A DNA stretch of 33,361 nucleotides from assembly GCA_903866825.1 (NCBI GenBank), contig CAIPPE010000273.1:1-33361 (forward strand), in the 5' to 3' direction. This document shows, in pieces, positions 8,067 through 16,309 of this stretch (position 1 is the stretch's first letter; each line of letters begins with the position of its first letter). Below the pieces are notes generated by a model, which had not been told where the DNA came from, made no database searches, and was given only the letters and a program-made list of their open reading frames with translations. This DNA is from an uncultured Methylococcaceae bacterium (GTDB lineage Bacteria > Pseudomonadota > Gammaproteobacteria > Methylococcales > Methylomonadaceae). Both the position numbers and the translations under genes were made by a program.

Positions 8067-8531
8067 TTAAATAACGTCATCCGAACCATCTTGATTACGC
8101 GCTGTAATAACAGCGTTGCGCAATCGCAGCAAAGCGGCTTCAAGAATCGCAATATCTTCCTGAGAATAATCATTAAATATCCGATAAATGAAGGCCAGAT
8201 GTTCAGGAAAAGTACGCTCGTATAAGGACTCTCCCTCCGCAGTCAGCCGGACAATCTGACTGCGCCCGTCCGTTTCAGAGGCAACCCTTTGAACTAGCGC
8301 CTTTTCCTCTAGGCGACTGATTACACCGGTTAAGGTCCCTTTAGTAATCAAGGTTTCCTCGCCTAATTTCTTGAAGGTCATGCCAGCGGTATTGCCTAAA
8401 GTAATGATAATATCGAATTGTGGTAGCGTGAGATCGAGCGTGTGGACATGAGTAGCCGCATAAGATAAAAAAGTTTGATGTGTCCTTAATAGCTCACGTA
8501 GCACCGTTGGAAATGTTGAAGAGGGATTCAT
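8067..8531 (-). CDS. MarR-family transcriptional repressor
   Basis: A 154-residue MarR protein. The winged helix-turn-helix covers about residues 45-105 (FKKLGEETLITKGTLTGVISRLEEKALVQR, then the wing SETDGRSQIVRLT), flanked by dimerisation helices. It has no cysteine, so it is unlikely to be a thiol-oxidation sensor like OhrR and is more likely released by a small ligand. A perfect 28-base palindrome lies 12 bases upstream of its start, and variants occur in front of the 8870 and 13941 genes, so it probably represses itself, those genes and the ytcA-mdtNO-like operon. Confidence 0.94.
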   Translation of the reverse strand: MNPSSTFPTVLRELLRTHQTFLSYAATHVHTLDLTLPQFDIIITLGNTAGMTFKKLGEETLITKGTLTGVISRLEEKALVQRVASETDGRSQIVRLTAEGESLYERTFPEHLAFIYRIFNDYSQEDIAILEAALLRLRNAVITARNQDGSDDVI

Positions 8532-8542
8532 AGCACTTAAAT

Positions 8543-8570
8543 CTATTTGGTTCTAATTAGAACCAAATAG
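8543..8570. promoter_or_regulatory. Perfect palindromic MarR operator
   Basis: A 28-base perfect palindrome with core GTTCTAATTAGAAC lies 12 bases upstream of the marR start. On the minus strand a TACTAT that could serve as -10 overlaps its far edge. The symmetry and position are seen directly; binding by the adjacent MarR protein is inferred. Confidence 0.8.
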
Positions 8571-8718
8571 TAACCCTAATCAAGAGTAGTCTCAAGTTTT
8601 TAATATAATTTGTGTGTAATTGGACTAAAAGACAGTTCAATCTAACCGAGCCAGCAGTCAATCAAGTTTACGAACAGGATGAGCTGTAAGCCATATTACA
8701 TATCGATGAGTAAAAAAT

Positions 8719-8765
8719 AGTTCGCATTAGAACAATAAATAGTTCTAATGCGAACTAAATATGAT
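8719..8765 (+). promoter_or_regulatory. Double MarR-type operator and promoter of the 8870 gene
   Basis: Two sites related to the marR palindrome face each other: AGTTCGCATTAGAAC (8719-8733) and AGTTCTAATGCGAACT (8741-8756), each near-palindromic and together forming a larger inverted repeat. TATGAT at 8760-8765 is a likely -10, four bases past the second site. The same spacing to TATGCT is found at 13869-13893, so a repressor here would cover the -35 region. Confidence 0.7.
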
Positions 8766-8869
8766 AAAATTTCACCATACTTAACAAATGATTTGAATTT
8801 TTCTTACCCAACGGGTCATTTTAATTGTTACGTATCAATATCCTGTTTATTAACTTTGAGGTTTATCCT

Positions 8870-9247
8870 ATGAACACATTTAAAAAAATCCTGGCTTCTT
8901 TCGTTATCGCCGCAATGTCATCAACCTCTTTTGCCGTAGCGAACCCCTCGTATGAAGAAGTTAAAGCGGCTATCGATAATACCCTTGCTAAAGTAGAAGA
9001 AACTAAAGTCGCTCTGGACAATGGAACTGACAATGAAAAGCTTATAGATTTGGTCACTGATGCCCGCCAATTACAAAAAGATATTGCCAACAATGTGCTT
9101 GATGTAAAGCGTAATCAAGCCAGCAATGTGTTAAAACAAGTGCGCGCTGCTCTCCAGAAAAATGAGTTGCAAACGGCTAAAGAGTCTTTAACAGATGCTT
9201 TAAATCGGTATAAAGAAATTAAACAGCTCTACGCATCCAATCACTAA
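8870..9247 (+). CDS. Small periplasmic helical protein of unknown function
   Basis: 125 residues from the ATG at 8870, preferred over an upstream in-frame start at 8825 because GAGG lies about 7 bases before it and the protein then starts with a signal peptide (MNTFKKILASFVIAAMSS, with a likely cut at SFA). The mature part is almost wholly predicted helix, rich in Lys, Glu, Asp, Asn and Ala, with no cysteine or heme motif; it may form a small helical bundle. It is first in a two-gene unit with the AhpD-like gene (19 bases apart) and lies behind two MarR-type operators. I do not recognise the family. Confidence 0.8.
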   Translation: MNTFKKILASFVIAAMSSTSFAVANPSYEEVKAAIDNTLAKVEETKVALDNGTDNEKLIDLVTDARQLQKDIANNVLDVKRNQASNVLKQVRAALQKNELQTAKESLTDALNRYKEIKQLYASNH

Positions 9248-9266
9248 GCCAAAACAGGAGAAAAAC

Positions 9267-9776
9267 ATGTCTTATCTTTCCTCAAGTCCTAATTTGAACT
9301 CCTTAGTAAGCATATTAACGAAATATCCTCGCCGGGGCGTTTTACTATTTAAATTGTTGGAAGATATTGGCAGAAGTTTTTCTCCCTTCAATAAGGGTGA
9401 CAGTGAATTGATCATAACTTATGTCTCAACGTTAATTCACTGTAATTTTTATTACAACGACCATCAAGCGAAATCTGCAGTGTTAGGCATTAATGATATG
9501 ATTATCGAACAGTTGCAAACCGATATTGATAGCGCCGATGTTGATGAAAAGTTAAAGCCTGTTCTGCGTTTTGTAAAAAAATTAACCCTTACGCCCGGGG
9601 AAATTACAGCTGAAGATGCTCAATACATATTCGATTCTGGTTGGGACGAACAAGCTTTTCTTGAATCTGTTTATTTATGCGCTATCGGCAACTGTATGAA
9701 CCGTTTTATTATGGGTATAGGTGTTGATGTGGTTGGTACAGGTAATTTTTTACTTGCTAAAACCGAGATTGCATAA
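9267..9776 (+). CDS. AhpD/carboxymuconolactone-decarboxylase-like protein lacking one motif cysteine
   Basis: A 169-residue all-helical protein with an AAAACAGGAG ribosome-binding site. The segment STLIHCNFYYNDHQAK lines up with the AhpD motif CxxCxxxH: C59 and H66 are kept, but the second cysteine is replaced by Y62. The order of helices and the late GWDEQAFLESVYLCAIGN stretch also fit the AhpD/CMD fold. Without the second cysteine a disulfide-based peroxidase cycle as in AhpD is not possible, so it may do a different reaction. It forms a unit with the periplasmic helical protein and is probably under MarR control. Confidence 0.6.
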   Translation: MSYLSSSPNLNSLVSILTKYPRRGVLLFKLLEDIGRSFSPFNKGDSELIITYVSTLIHCNFYYNDHQAKSAVLGINDMIIEQLQTDIDSADVDEKLKPVLRFVKKLTLTPGEITAEDAQYIFDSGWDEQAFLESVYLCAIGNCMNRFIMGIGVDVVGTGNFLLAKTEIA

Positions 9777-9973
9777 TTTGTAGGGTAGATCCTCCTACCA
9801 ATCGTATCAGTGTGCTGGACGTATCTGGCGTGTGCTCATGAAACGGAAAAATCGCAGGCTTATTGAGCAAATCAAGGCTTTAATGTTGTCAGGGTTAAGG
9901 TAATCGTTAACGTAATTCATGTTCTTGTCGCGCTTGTATTGACCTGTCTTTTGTAATCACCTGAGATGTTTTA

Positions 9974-12259
9974 CTAATCTATAGCTGAATCGGCTTTCAA
10001 CCGATATGCCAAATAATCTAAAGCTCCTTTTTGGATTAGCTCTATCAGTTCTATGATTTGCTGATCCAGCCTGAAGCGCAGTTCCCATTCCATTGCCAAA
10101 TCAATCGGCAAATTATCGATGCGATGGTGTTCCGTGTAACGTTTTTTCAGCATCGCGTGGATGTCAGCAACTTCAGTCGAAATTACCCGTTGCTCGTCTT
10201 GCAGCGCAATCGCCGCATTCTCCAGGGCATTTGTCAGCACCCTATCAAAAGCACTACTATGCTGTAGCAGTTCATCTGGAAAACTGCTGAACTGTGGGCC
10301 GCTGAGCAAGCGATAGCGCCGTCGGATTTGCAGTAAACCGGACAAGTTGCTGGCGTTTTGAATAACCGCAGTCAAGGCTTGTCTTTCTTTGACTTTGTTG
10401 GTTAGCCTAGCATCTGGTTCCAATATAGCGTGAGCCACCAAACTTTGGGCGGCAGCAAGGTCTTTTTCTGCGGACAAGCGTAAATGCAAATGGGATTTAA
10501 GCATCGTGCCTGTATCCGGCAACCAGCTTGTGAATTTGGCGAGGGTGTGCAAGGCCGCTGTGCAATGATGTCGAGCAAGTACAATCGAACGCCGAGGCCA
10601 TAGCGCGTAGTCAATTATGCCCATGACGATGATGCCCAGAAAAATCCCGATGACGCGGTCACGCGGCACAGCGAGATCGGTAACCTGACCGAAATCGTGA
10701 AATACGAAGGTTGCGAATGAAAATCCGAGCTGCCTGCCTAGATAAGCGATACGTTCACTGCCGGCGGAGATCCATGCGGCAATGGCCCAAAACGGGGCTG
10801 TTGCCAGTGCAAAACCCGCGATGGTATCGAGTTGGGACTGAAATACCCACACATATAGATAAGCGCATAGCCCACCAACGACTGCGCCCGACAAACGTAA
10901 CAGCGACAATCGGTAGTCGGCCCCAAGACTGGTTTGCGCAGCAACCAGACAGGTGGGGATGGCGGTATTGATACCCGGCCAGCCTAGACTTTCCACGAAC
11001 AATGCACAGAGTACCGCCCCCAGAGAAAATTTAATACCAAATTGTACGCTGTCGGCATGTGTAGCCCAGAAATCATAGCTAAACCAGTCGGGAAGCCAGT
11101 GAGCGGCATCCTTGCCTTCGGTTTCTGGTTCCAGGGTTTTAATATTAGGCAATGCGGCTGGATGGTGTAGGTGATTTATTAAGCCTGCGATACGTTGTAT
11201 CCCAATCCACATCGCAGTTAAAATCGAAGGGTTGGTTTGCAGCGAAGCAGAAGATTTTAAGGTATAACTGTGCAGCACGTCATCAGGCAGTAATGTTCTT
11301 ATTTGCGAGGAAACATCGTGAGAATCTTCAATGCCTTTCCGTAGCGTTACACAGGCACTTTGTAACGCCAGATAGACATTAAGTTTTTCCTGAGTCATTG
11401 GCTGAGCGCGGTACTCTGCGGTCAATACCTGATCAAGCCAAAGGGCAAATTCACGTAAACCGTCAATTTCCAGCAGGAGCGCCAGATAAGTTTCATACTG
11501 TTGTCGCAGGGACGGATGTATGAGTTTTGTATTTTCTAGCAAACTCAGTGTGCTGCCTAAACTGCTCGCGTTCGAAAGATTTGAGGCTACTTGCTTATGG
11601 AGATTCACGCCGCTGTCGGCCAGACGCGCAGTGAAGATGGTCTCAACTGCCGACAGTTGCGTCGTGATACTCGCCTTTAGCAGCTTGTGCGGGTCTTGTG
11701 GTTTGATTGCCCAGTGCACGACAGTCCATGAGCCAATAGCTAGCACGCCGATGATTGGGATATTCCACAAGGCATTATAGATGTTTGTATCGGGCGTGCT
11801 TGGGCTGTACAACACGGCCACTGAATACCAAAGCGCAATGCCGGTAGGCCAAGCGATCAGACGGGCATGAAACAAGGCGAGCGCAATAATGATAAGCGAC
11901 ACGGGTAAGAGGAGCCAAGGCTCATTGCCCGCAAACATCAGGGCAAACACGGATACCAGCGTGGTGATGATGATATATCCGAATTGACGTAGACCGAACG
12001 CCAGTGCTTGGCCCGAATTGGCATACGCATCGTAACTCAAACAGATCAGCAGGGCAATCGCCCCCAAAGGAGGAACATGCAGTGTTTCGTTGACGATAGC
12101 AATAATCATCGTAACAATAAAAAGACGTAATGCTGCGACGCGCCGCTCTGGAAAGTCCTGAAGTTCTGTTTTCAGGAATTGTGTCAGGCTGGTTCCGAAC
12201 CAGAGGCGACTTTGCTTTTTGTGCAGGACCCAAGGGTGTTGCGTATCGCTCTTATTCAT
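9974..12259 (-). CDS. mdtO: FUSC-family inner-membrane efflux protein, MdtO-like
   Basis: A 761-residue protein of the fusaric acid resistance/aromatic acid exporter group. It has two sets of membrane helices (about residues 40-185 and 400-540), each followed by a soluble helical domain, the standard FUSC layout. Its start overlaps the stop of the HlyD-type gene by four bases. Together with the ytcA-like gene and the divergent outer-membrane factor it matches the E. coli ytcA-mdtNOP set, a tripartite pump linked to resistance to several drugs and dyes. The substrate here is not known; the neighbourhood suggests aromatic compounds. Confidence 0.9.
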   Translation of the reverse strand: MNKSDTQHPWVLHKKQSRLWFGTSLTQFLKTELQDFPERRVAALRLFIVTMIIAIVNETLHVPPLGAIALLICLSYDAYANSGQALAFGLRQFGYIIITTLVSVFALMFAGNEPWLLLPVSLIIIALALFHARLIAWPTGIALWYSVAVLYSPSTPDTNIYNALWNIPIIGVLAIGSWTVVHWAIKPQDPHKLLKASITTQLSAVETIFTARLADSGVNLHKQVASNLSNASSLGSTLSLLENTKLIHPSLRQQYETYLALLLEIDGLREFALWLDQVLTAEYRAQPMTQEKLNVYLALQSACVTLRKGIEDSHDVSSQIRTLLPDDVLHSYTLKSSASLQTNPSILTAMWIGIQRIAGLINHLHHPAALPNIKTLEPETEGKDAAHWLPDWFSYDFWATHADSVQFGIKFSLGAVLCALFVESLGWPGINTAIPTCLVAAQTSLGADYRLSLLRLSGAVVGGLCAYLYVWVFQSQLDTIAGFALATAPFWAIAAWISAGSERIAYLGRQLGFSFATFVFHDFGQVTDLAVPRDRVIGIFLGIIVMGIIDYALWPRRSIVLARHHCTAALHTLAKFTSWLPDTGTMLKSHLHLRLSAEKDLAAAQSLVAHAILEPDARLTNKVKERQALTAVIQNASNLSGLLQIRRRYRLLSGPQFSSFPDELLQHSSAFDRVLTNALENAAIALQDEQRVISTEVADIHAMLKKRYTEHHRIDNLPIDLAMEWELRFRLDQQIIELIELIQKGALDYLAYRLKADSAID

Positions 12260-13443
12260 CGCAAAATGTTAGCGTTGCTGGCTTCTTTCTCACTAGTAGT
12301 CGAAAGCGCCTGAGTTTCGGCAGGTCGATCCAGAACAGTGACAAAGGCGGTCATGCCCATGCGTAAGGGATGCTCGGGGTCGCGTTCGGGTATTTCGATT
12401 CGAACCTGGAAGCGGGATGCCAGAATAACCCAGTTCAGGGTGCGTTGAACCTCTGGCAATACGCCTTGTTGCTTGGCATTGTCGGGGTAATTGGCCCAGC
12501 CGATACCGGTCACTATGCCACGGTAGCGTTTTCCTGGATAACCAACTAGAAACACTTCGGCTTCCTGTCCTGGATGGATGGACTGTAGGTAAGTTTCTTT
12601 GAAATTGGCGATAGCATACCAGTGGCGATCATCGACTAAGGCGAAGCTTTGTATTCCAGCTCTAGCGTATTCCCCTTCGCGGGTGTTCAGATTGGTAACG
12701 TAAGCATCGAAAGGAGCACGCACCGAACAGTATTTCACGTTGAGTTCAGCGGCTGCAACTACCGCTCTGGCCGCTTCGATGCGGGCATTGACATGACCGA
12801 CCTGAGCGATCAATGATACGGCGCGTCGACTTTCGCTTTTGGCTTCGGCTATCGCGCTCTGAGCCGAAAGCACTTTGGCCCGGGCATCTGCCAACTCGGC
12901 GCGTGATGCAGCGTACTTTGATTTAGCTTGGTTGAGTTGGTCAGTTGTGACGTATTGTTTGTCTACCAATGGCTCAAGGCGATCCAGATAGTTATGCAGA
13001 TACTCGTCCTCAGCCTCTACCCGCTTAACTTCTGCTTCGGCGGCAGTGCGCAGGTGTTCCAGTCGTTCAATAGTGCTTTCGGCGGAACCGCTAGAGGCAC
13101 GCTTTGACTCTACCTCTTTTTCGGCCAGCATTAATTCCGCCTTGGCCTGAGCCAGTTTGGCCTCGTAGGGGCGTGGATCTATCAAATACAGCAAGTCACC
13201 TTGTTTGACGTACTGATTATCTTCAACATGTAACTCCACGATACGCCCACTTACTTCGGGTGCAATGCCGACAATATTGGCACGCACCATTGCATCGTTG
13301 GTGCGGGGATGCTGATAGTTGATGCGCCAAACTATTATTCCAGATACCAGAGCACTCAGCACAATTAACGTTCCGATTAAACGCCCCAATAGCATACGAC
13401 GTTTAGGATTTATAACATGATGACTCGTTTGATTATTTTGCAT
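12256..13443 (-). CDS. mdtN: HlyD-family periplasmic adaptor, MdtN-like
   Basis: A 395-residue membrane-fusion protein. One N-terminal membrane helix (about residues 18-40) is followed by a biotinyl-lipoyl-like half (IVGIAPEVSGRIVELHVEDN), a long coiled-coil hairpin (about 90-210), the second lipoyl half (VKYCSVRAPFDAYVTNLNTR) and a beta-barrel region (GQEAEVFLVGYPGKRYRG). It would bridge the FUSC inner-membrane protein and the outer-membrane factor across the periplasm. It lies between the YtcA-like gene (18-base gap) and mdtO (4-base overlap). Confidence 0.93.
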   Translation of the reverse strand: MQNNQTSHHVINPKRRMLLGRLIGTLIVLSALVSGIIVWRINYQHPRTNDAMVRANIVGIAPEVSGRIVELHVEDNQYVKQGDLLYLIDPRPYEAKLAQAKAELMLAEKEVESKRASSGSAESTIERLEHLRTAAEAEVKRVEAEDEYLHNYLDRLEPLVDKQYVTTDQLNQAKSKYAASRAELADARAKVLSAQSAIAEAKSESRRAVSLIAQVGHVNARIEAARAVVAAAELNVKYCSVRAPFDAYVTNLNTREGEYARAGIQSFALVDDRHWYAIANFKETYLQSIHPGQEAEVFLVGYPGKRYRGIVTGIGWANYPDNAKQQGVLPEVQRTLNWVILASRFQVRIEIPERDPEHPLRMGMTAFVTVLDRPAETQALSTTSEKEASNANILR

Positions 13444-13461
13444 AAGGGGCAGTCTACCTGG

Positions 13462-13779
13462 CTACGTCGAGTAAAATAACAACCAAATAACAAAAGTGCA
13501 TAACGCCCACAGACTAGGCACAATTAGCAGTGGCGGACCGAGATACTGGGCGAGTTGGTGTCGCACCAATTGCCACATCAGCACTATGCCTGCCGCCAAG
13601 CCAGCAAGAATACAGATAATCCAGGCAGGCCAGAACGATCCTTCAATGCTGATCATCGGGTCGCAAGCCGTCAAAAGAACCGAAAAAACCACTGTAATAC
13701 CTATTTTCCGCAAGTCCAGCAGCGCTATCATCATCTTTGACGGAACTTGGATACGTACTTGAAGAATCTTCTTAAACAT
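13462..13779 (-). CDS. ytcA: YtcA-like small lipoprotein
   Basis: 105 residues with a lipobox near residue 39 (VLLTAC followed by DPMISIEG) and two hydrophobic helices after it. The C-[P/S]-x-I-x-x-x-G-x-x-x-P-x-W arrangement matches YtcA, a small lipoprotein encoded directly upstream of mdtNOP in E. coli. The first Met at 13779 has no clear ribosome-binding site; an internal start near 13734 (MMIALLDLRKIG) would give a more normal lipoprotein signal peptide. Its function in the pump is not established. It shares its promoter region and MarR-type operator with the divergent outer-membrane factor. Confidence 0.75.
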   Translation of the reverse strand: MFKKILQVRIQVPSKMMIALLDLRKIGITVVFSVLLTACDPMISIEGSFWPAWIICILAGLAAGIVLMWQLVRHQLAQYLGPPLLIVPSLWALCTFVIWLLFYST

Positions 13780-13868
13780 ATTTTATTTATTTTAAGCCGT
13801 GGTGTGGATATTGATCAGGTAATTAAAAAACTATTCTCTTATTACACCATAGTATTTGTTCAGATAAT

Positions 13869-13893
13869 AGTTTTAATTAGAACTAAATATGCT
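13869..13893. promoter_or_regulatory. MarR-type operator between the divergent efflux units
   Basis: AGTTTTAATTAGAACT (13869-13884) differs from a perfect palindrome at one pair and matches the marR operator core. TATGCT at 13888-13893 is a likely -10 for the outer-membrane factor gene, at the same distance from the operator as at 8760. Being between the ytcA-mdtNO-like operon and the plus-strand gene, it could regulate both. Confidence 0.7.
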
Positions 13894-13940
13894 AAACTTT
13901 ACTCTATGCCATCTGTGAACTTGAATAGGGTATTTTAAAT

Positions 13941-15500
13941 TTGCGAGAGTTGCGGCGCTGCAAGTGCGATAACTTGCTATCATTACTGTCATGTCTGCCG
14001 AGAGGTGCTAGCTGTATAGCTGTTTCAATCGCTCTGACATTAACAGCGTGCATGTCACCGAGCGCTGTTCTGCTTGATCAACCCTATACAGCGGCTCCAG
14101 TAGCCCCTACCGTTTATTGGCAGAGTAACCAGGCCACAACCCGTACCCAGCAAACGCCCATATTAAATCATTCATCTGAAGAAAGCCTGATCGATACAAA
14201 ATTAACCTACGATCTACCCGCGTTAGTTGATCTTGCCTTGCATTCTAACCCGGAAACCAGGGTTAGTTGGGAGGAGGCTAAAGCTGCCGCCGCCCGGCTC
14301 GAAAGGAATCGCAGCGCCTGGTATCCTACTCTGACCGCTATGGCGTTCGGGCAATATTTTAAAACGAGCTTTCCCATCCCGGGAGGCGCGTTAGTAAGCA
14401 ATGGTTACGCCTCCTTTGGTAGTTTGGATTTAGCATGGACACTTTTCGATTTCGGGCGAAGGGAGGCCTTGGTCGACGCAGGTGCACAGCGTTTGAGTGC
14501 CGCTAATTTTGCTTTCAACCGTAAACATCAAGAAATTGCCTATCGTGTTGCAACCAGTTTTTTTGCTTATCAGGCTGCTCTTGCCAAGATAATGGCGGCG
14601 CAGCAAACATTTGAGGCCGCAAGAGCCGGCTCTGCTTCGGTTCAGGCGAAACTAGGCAAAGGTTTGGCGACACGCCCCGATTTGTTATTGGCGATTCAGG
14701 AGCAGGCGAAAGCCAGTTATGACCTTCAGGACGCACACAGTTCGGAGATTCAGGCGCATGCTGACCTGACTGCGAACTTGGGTATATCCCCATCTTATTC
14801 GTTGCAATTAATAAACTTAAATCAGTTGCCATTACCGGAAGGGCTAATACAGTCAGTTGAGAAAATTGTCGATCAAGCATTGGAGCAACGTCCCGATCTG
14901 ATGGCACGTCTTGCGGAATTGCGTGCAAGAGAAGCGGAAGTAAAGAAGGCTAGAGCCGAATTTTGGCCTAAATTTTCCTTGGGTGGCAAGGTGGGTAATC
15001 AGTACTGGGGAAATGTGCATACCAATCCACCCGGTAATGAAACTTATTCGGCAAGCAATATGGTTGGCTCAGCTATGCTGACTATGGAATGGACTTTGTT
15101 CGATGGTTTTGAACGCAGTAATGCCGTGCATGAAGCAGAGGCCAAGAAAAATGCTTCCAATGCACAGCTTGATGTCTTGCGTCTAGAAATTACGCGAGAT
15201 ATCTGGAAAGCTTATGCCGATACCAAAACCACGTTGGAAAAACGCGAGTATGCATTGGCTCTATTGAAAGCGGCCGAAGAATCTTATGCTGCCACACAAG
15301 AATCGTATACCCAAGGCTTTTCCACTGTGATAGAGCTGCTTTCCGCACAAAAGGATTTAGCACGCGCCCGTTATACCGAAATCGACAGTCGCGCCAGCTT
15401 ACTACGATCAGCAGCAACCTTGGTTTATGCCGCAGGCGAGCAGAGCCGGGAAGATTTTAATATAGAAAGCAAATTATTTGGCAAGGGCCTTTCAGAGTGA
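13941..15500 (+). CDS. mdtP: TolC-type outer-membrane factor lipoprotein, MdtP-like
   Basis: A 519-residue outer-membrane efflux protein. The signal peptide ends in a lipobox (LTLTAC, Cys near residue 37), giving a lipid-anchored protein as in the OprM/MdtP group. The rest shows the two OEP repeats with long helices (LALHSNPETRVSWEEAKAAA; ALEQRPDLMARLAELRAREA) and strand segments ending LDLAWTLFDFGR and LTMEWTLFDGF. It begins with TTG at 13941; a second TTG four codons on is possible. It is divergent from the ytcA-mdtNO-like operon, unlike the E. coli order, and shares its operator. Confidence 0.92.
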   Translation: MRELRRCKCDNLLSLLSCLPRGASCIAVSIALTLTACMSPSAVLLDQPYTAAPVAPTVYWQSNQATTRTQQTPILNHSSEESLIDTKLTYDLPALVDLALHSNPETRVSWEEAKAAAARLERNRSAWYPTLTAMAFGQYFKTSFPIPGGALVSNGYASFGSLDLAWTLFDFGRREALVDAGAQRLSAANFAFNRKHQEIAYRVATSFFAYQAALAKIMAAQQTFEAARAGSASVQAKLGKGLATRPDLLLAIQEQAKASYDLQDAHSSEIQAHADLTANLGISPSYSLQLINLNQLPLPEGLIQSVEKIVDQALEQRPDLMARLAELRAREAEVKKARAEFWPKFSLGGKVGNQYWGNVHTNPPGNETYSASNMVGSAMLTMEWTLFDGFERSNAVHEAEAKKNASNAQLDVLRLEITRDIWKAYADTKTTLEKREYALALLKAAEESYAATQESYTQGFSTVIELLSAQKDLARARYTEIDSRASLLRSAATLVYAAGEQSREDFNIESKLFGKGLSE

Positions 15501-15553
15501 ACAAGAGATGTCGAAAGGTCAATGTTAGTCATAGGGACATCCTGCAAACCAGT

Positions 15554-16219
15554 TCACTTGTGTGTAAACCAGCCCGTTAGGCTATAGCGATCTGGTTGAG
15601 TTGCCTTAACTTCATGAGGAAAGTCAGCGCTAAAGAAAATGACCGTCACACCATAATACGGTTTTATTTCAATAAGTAAGCGTCCGTCATCAGGGCTGTA
15701 AAGTACTAACTCTCCACCATCGCCTTCATGCCAGTCTTCATTAAAATAAGTGATTACACTAAACACCCTGTTATTTTTATTGCGGGCATTATCCATATGT
15801 TTTTTGTAAAAAGTGCCTGCTGGATAGTGGCTGTAATGCCCTTCAAAATTATTCAAAAGAATTGGAAAGTAACTTTCAAAGGTGTTTTTTAAAGAGAGCA
15901 TTTCGTGCGAAATACTTTGCTGTGTCGGGTTTGTCTCTGAATTAGGCTCAGATAGCCAATAAGTGCGATCACCGCGTATCGTCGTGTCGATCAATTTAGA
16001 ATGCGAAGCTCCGATTGCAGCTTTACTAAACTGTTGAGTTGCAGATAACTTTCTAGCATCTGTGTTCAATTGCCTGAGTAAATGGGTTGGAAGGAGATTT
16101 CCCATCCACCAGCTTTTGTTACGCAAACCTTCGCCAATCGATATATTAATGTTATGCAGTTTCAACGTGTTGCCACATAAAAACTTGAAAAGTTTGTTTG
16201 TGGGGCGTACTTCATACAA
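15554..16219 (-). CDS. 2-oxoglutarate/Fe(II) oxygenase, PHD2-like prolyl hydroxylase
   Basis: 221 residues with the double-stranded beta-helix core of prolyl 4-hydroxylases. Fe(II) ligands are H141 and D143 (FYKKHMDNAR) and H202 (ADFPHEVKAT); R211 (RYSLTGWF) would bind 2-oxoglutarate. The blocks IRGDRTYWL, VITYFNEDWHEGDGGEL and the final RYSLTGWF resemble human PHD2/EGLN and the Pseudomonas prolyl hydroxylase that acts on EF-Tu, more than collagen-type enzymes. The start is a TTG at 16219 without a clear ribosome-binding site; M39 is an alternative. The target protein cannot be told. It converges on the outer-membrane factor gene. Confidence 0.88.
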   Translation of the reverse strand: MYEVRPTNKLFKFLCGNTLKLHNINISIGEGLRNKSWWMGNLLPTHLLRQLNTDARKLSATQQFSKAAIGASHSKLIDTTIRGDRTYWLSEPNSETNPTQQSISHEMLSLKNTFESYFPILLNNFEGHYSHYPAGTFYKKHMDNARNKNNRVFSVITYFNEDWHEGDGGELVLYSPDDGRLLIEIKPYYGVTVIFFSADFPHEVKATQPDRYSLTGWFTHK

Positions 16220-16309
16220 TGGAGGTCTTTAATAGTGGATAGGTTGATAGTTGTGTTCCCTGTGATTTAAGCCAAAGGTGATTGCAGTCTTGTATTGTAA
16301 CTTGAAATG

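Noticed and set aside
9838-9903. Short plus-strand frame of 21 codons, rich in Lys and Arg
   Set aside because: No ribosome-binding site or family resemblance; the 9777-9973 gap shows nothing supportable.
14515-14928. 137-codon minus-strand frame inside the outer-membrane factor gene
   Set aside because: Shadow of a well-supported coding frame; no domain or ribosome-binding site.
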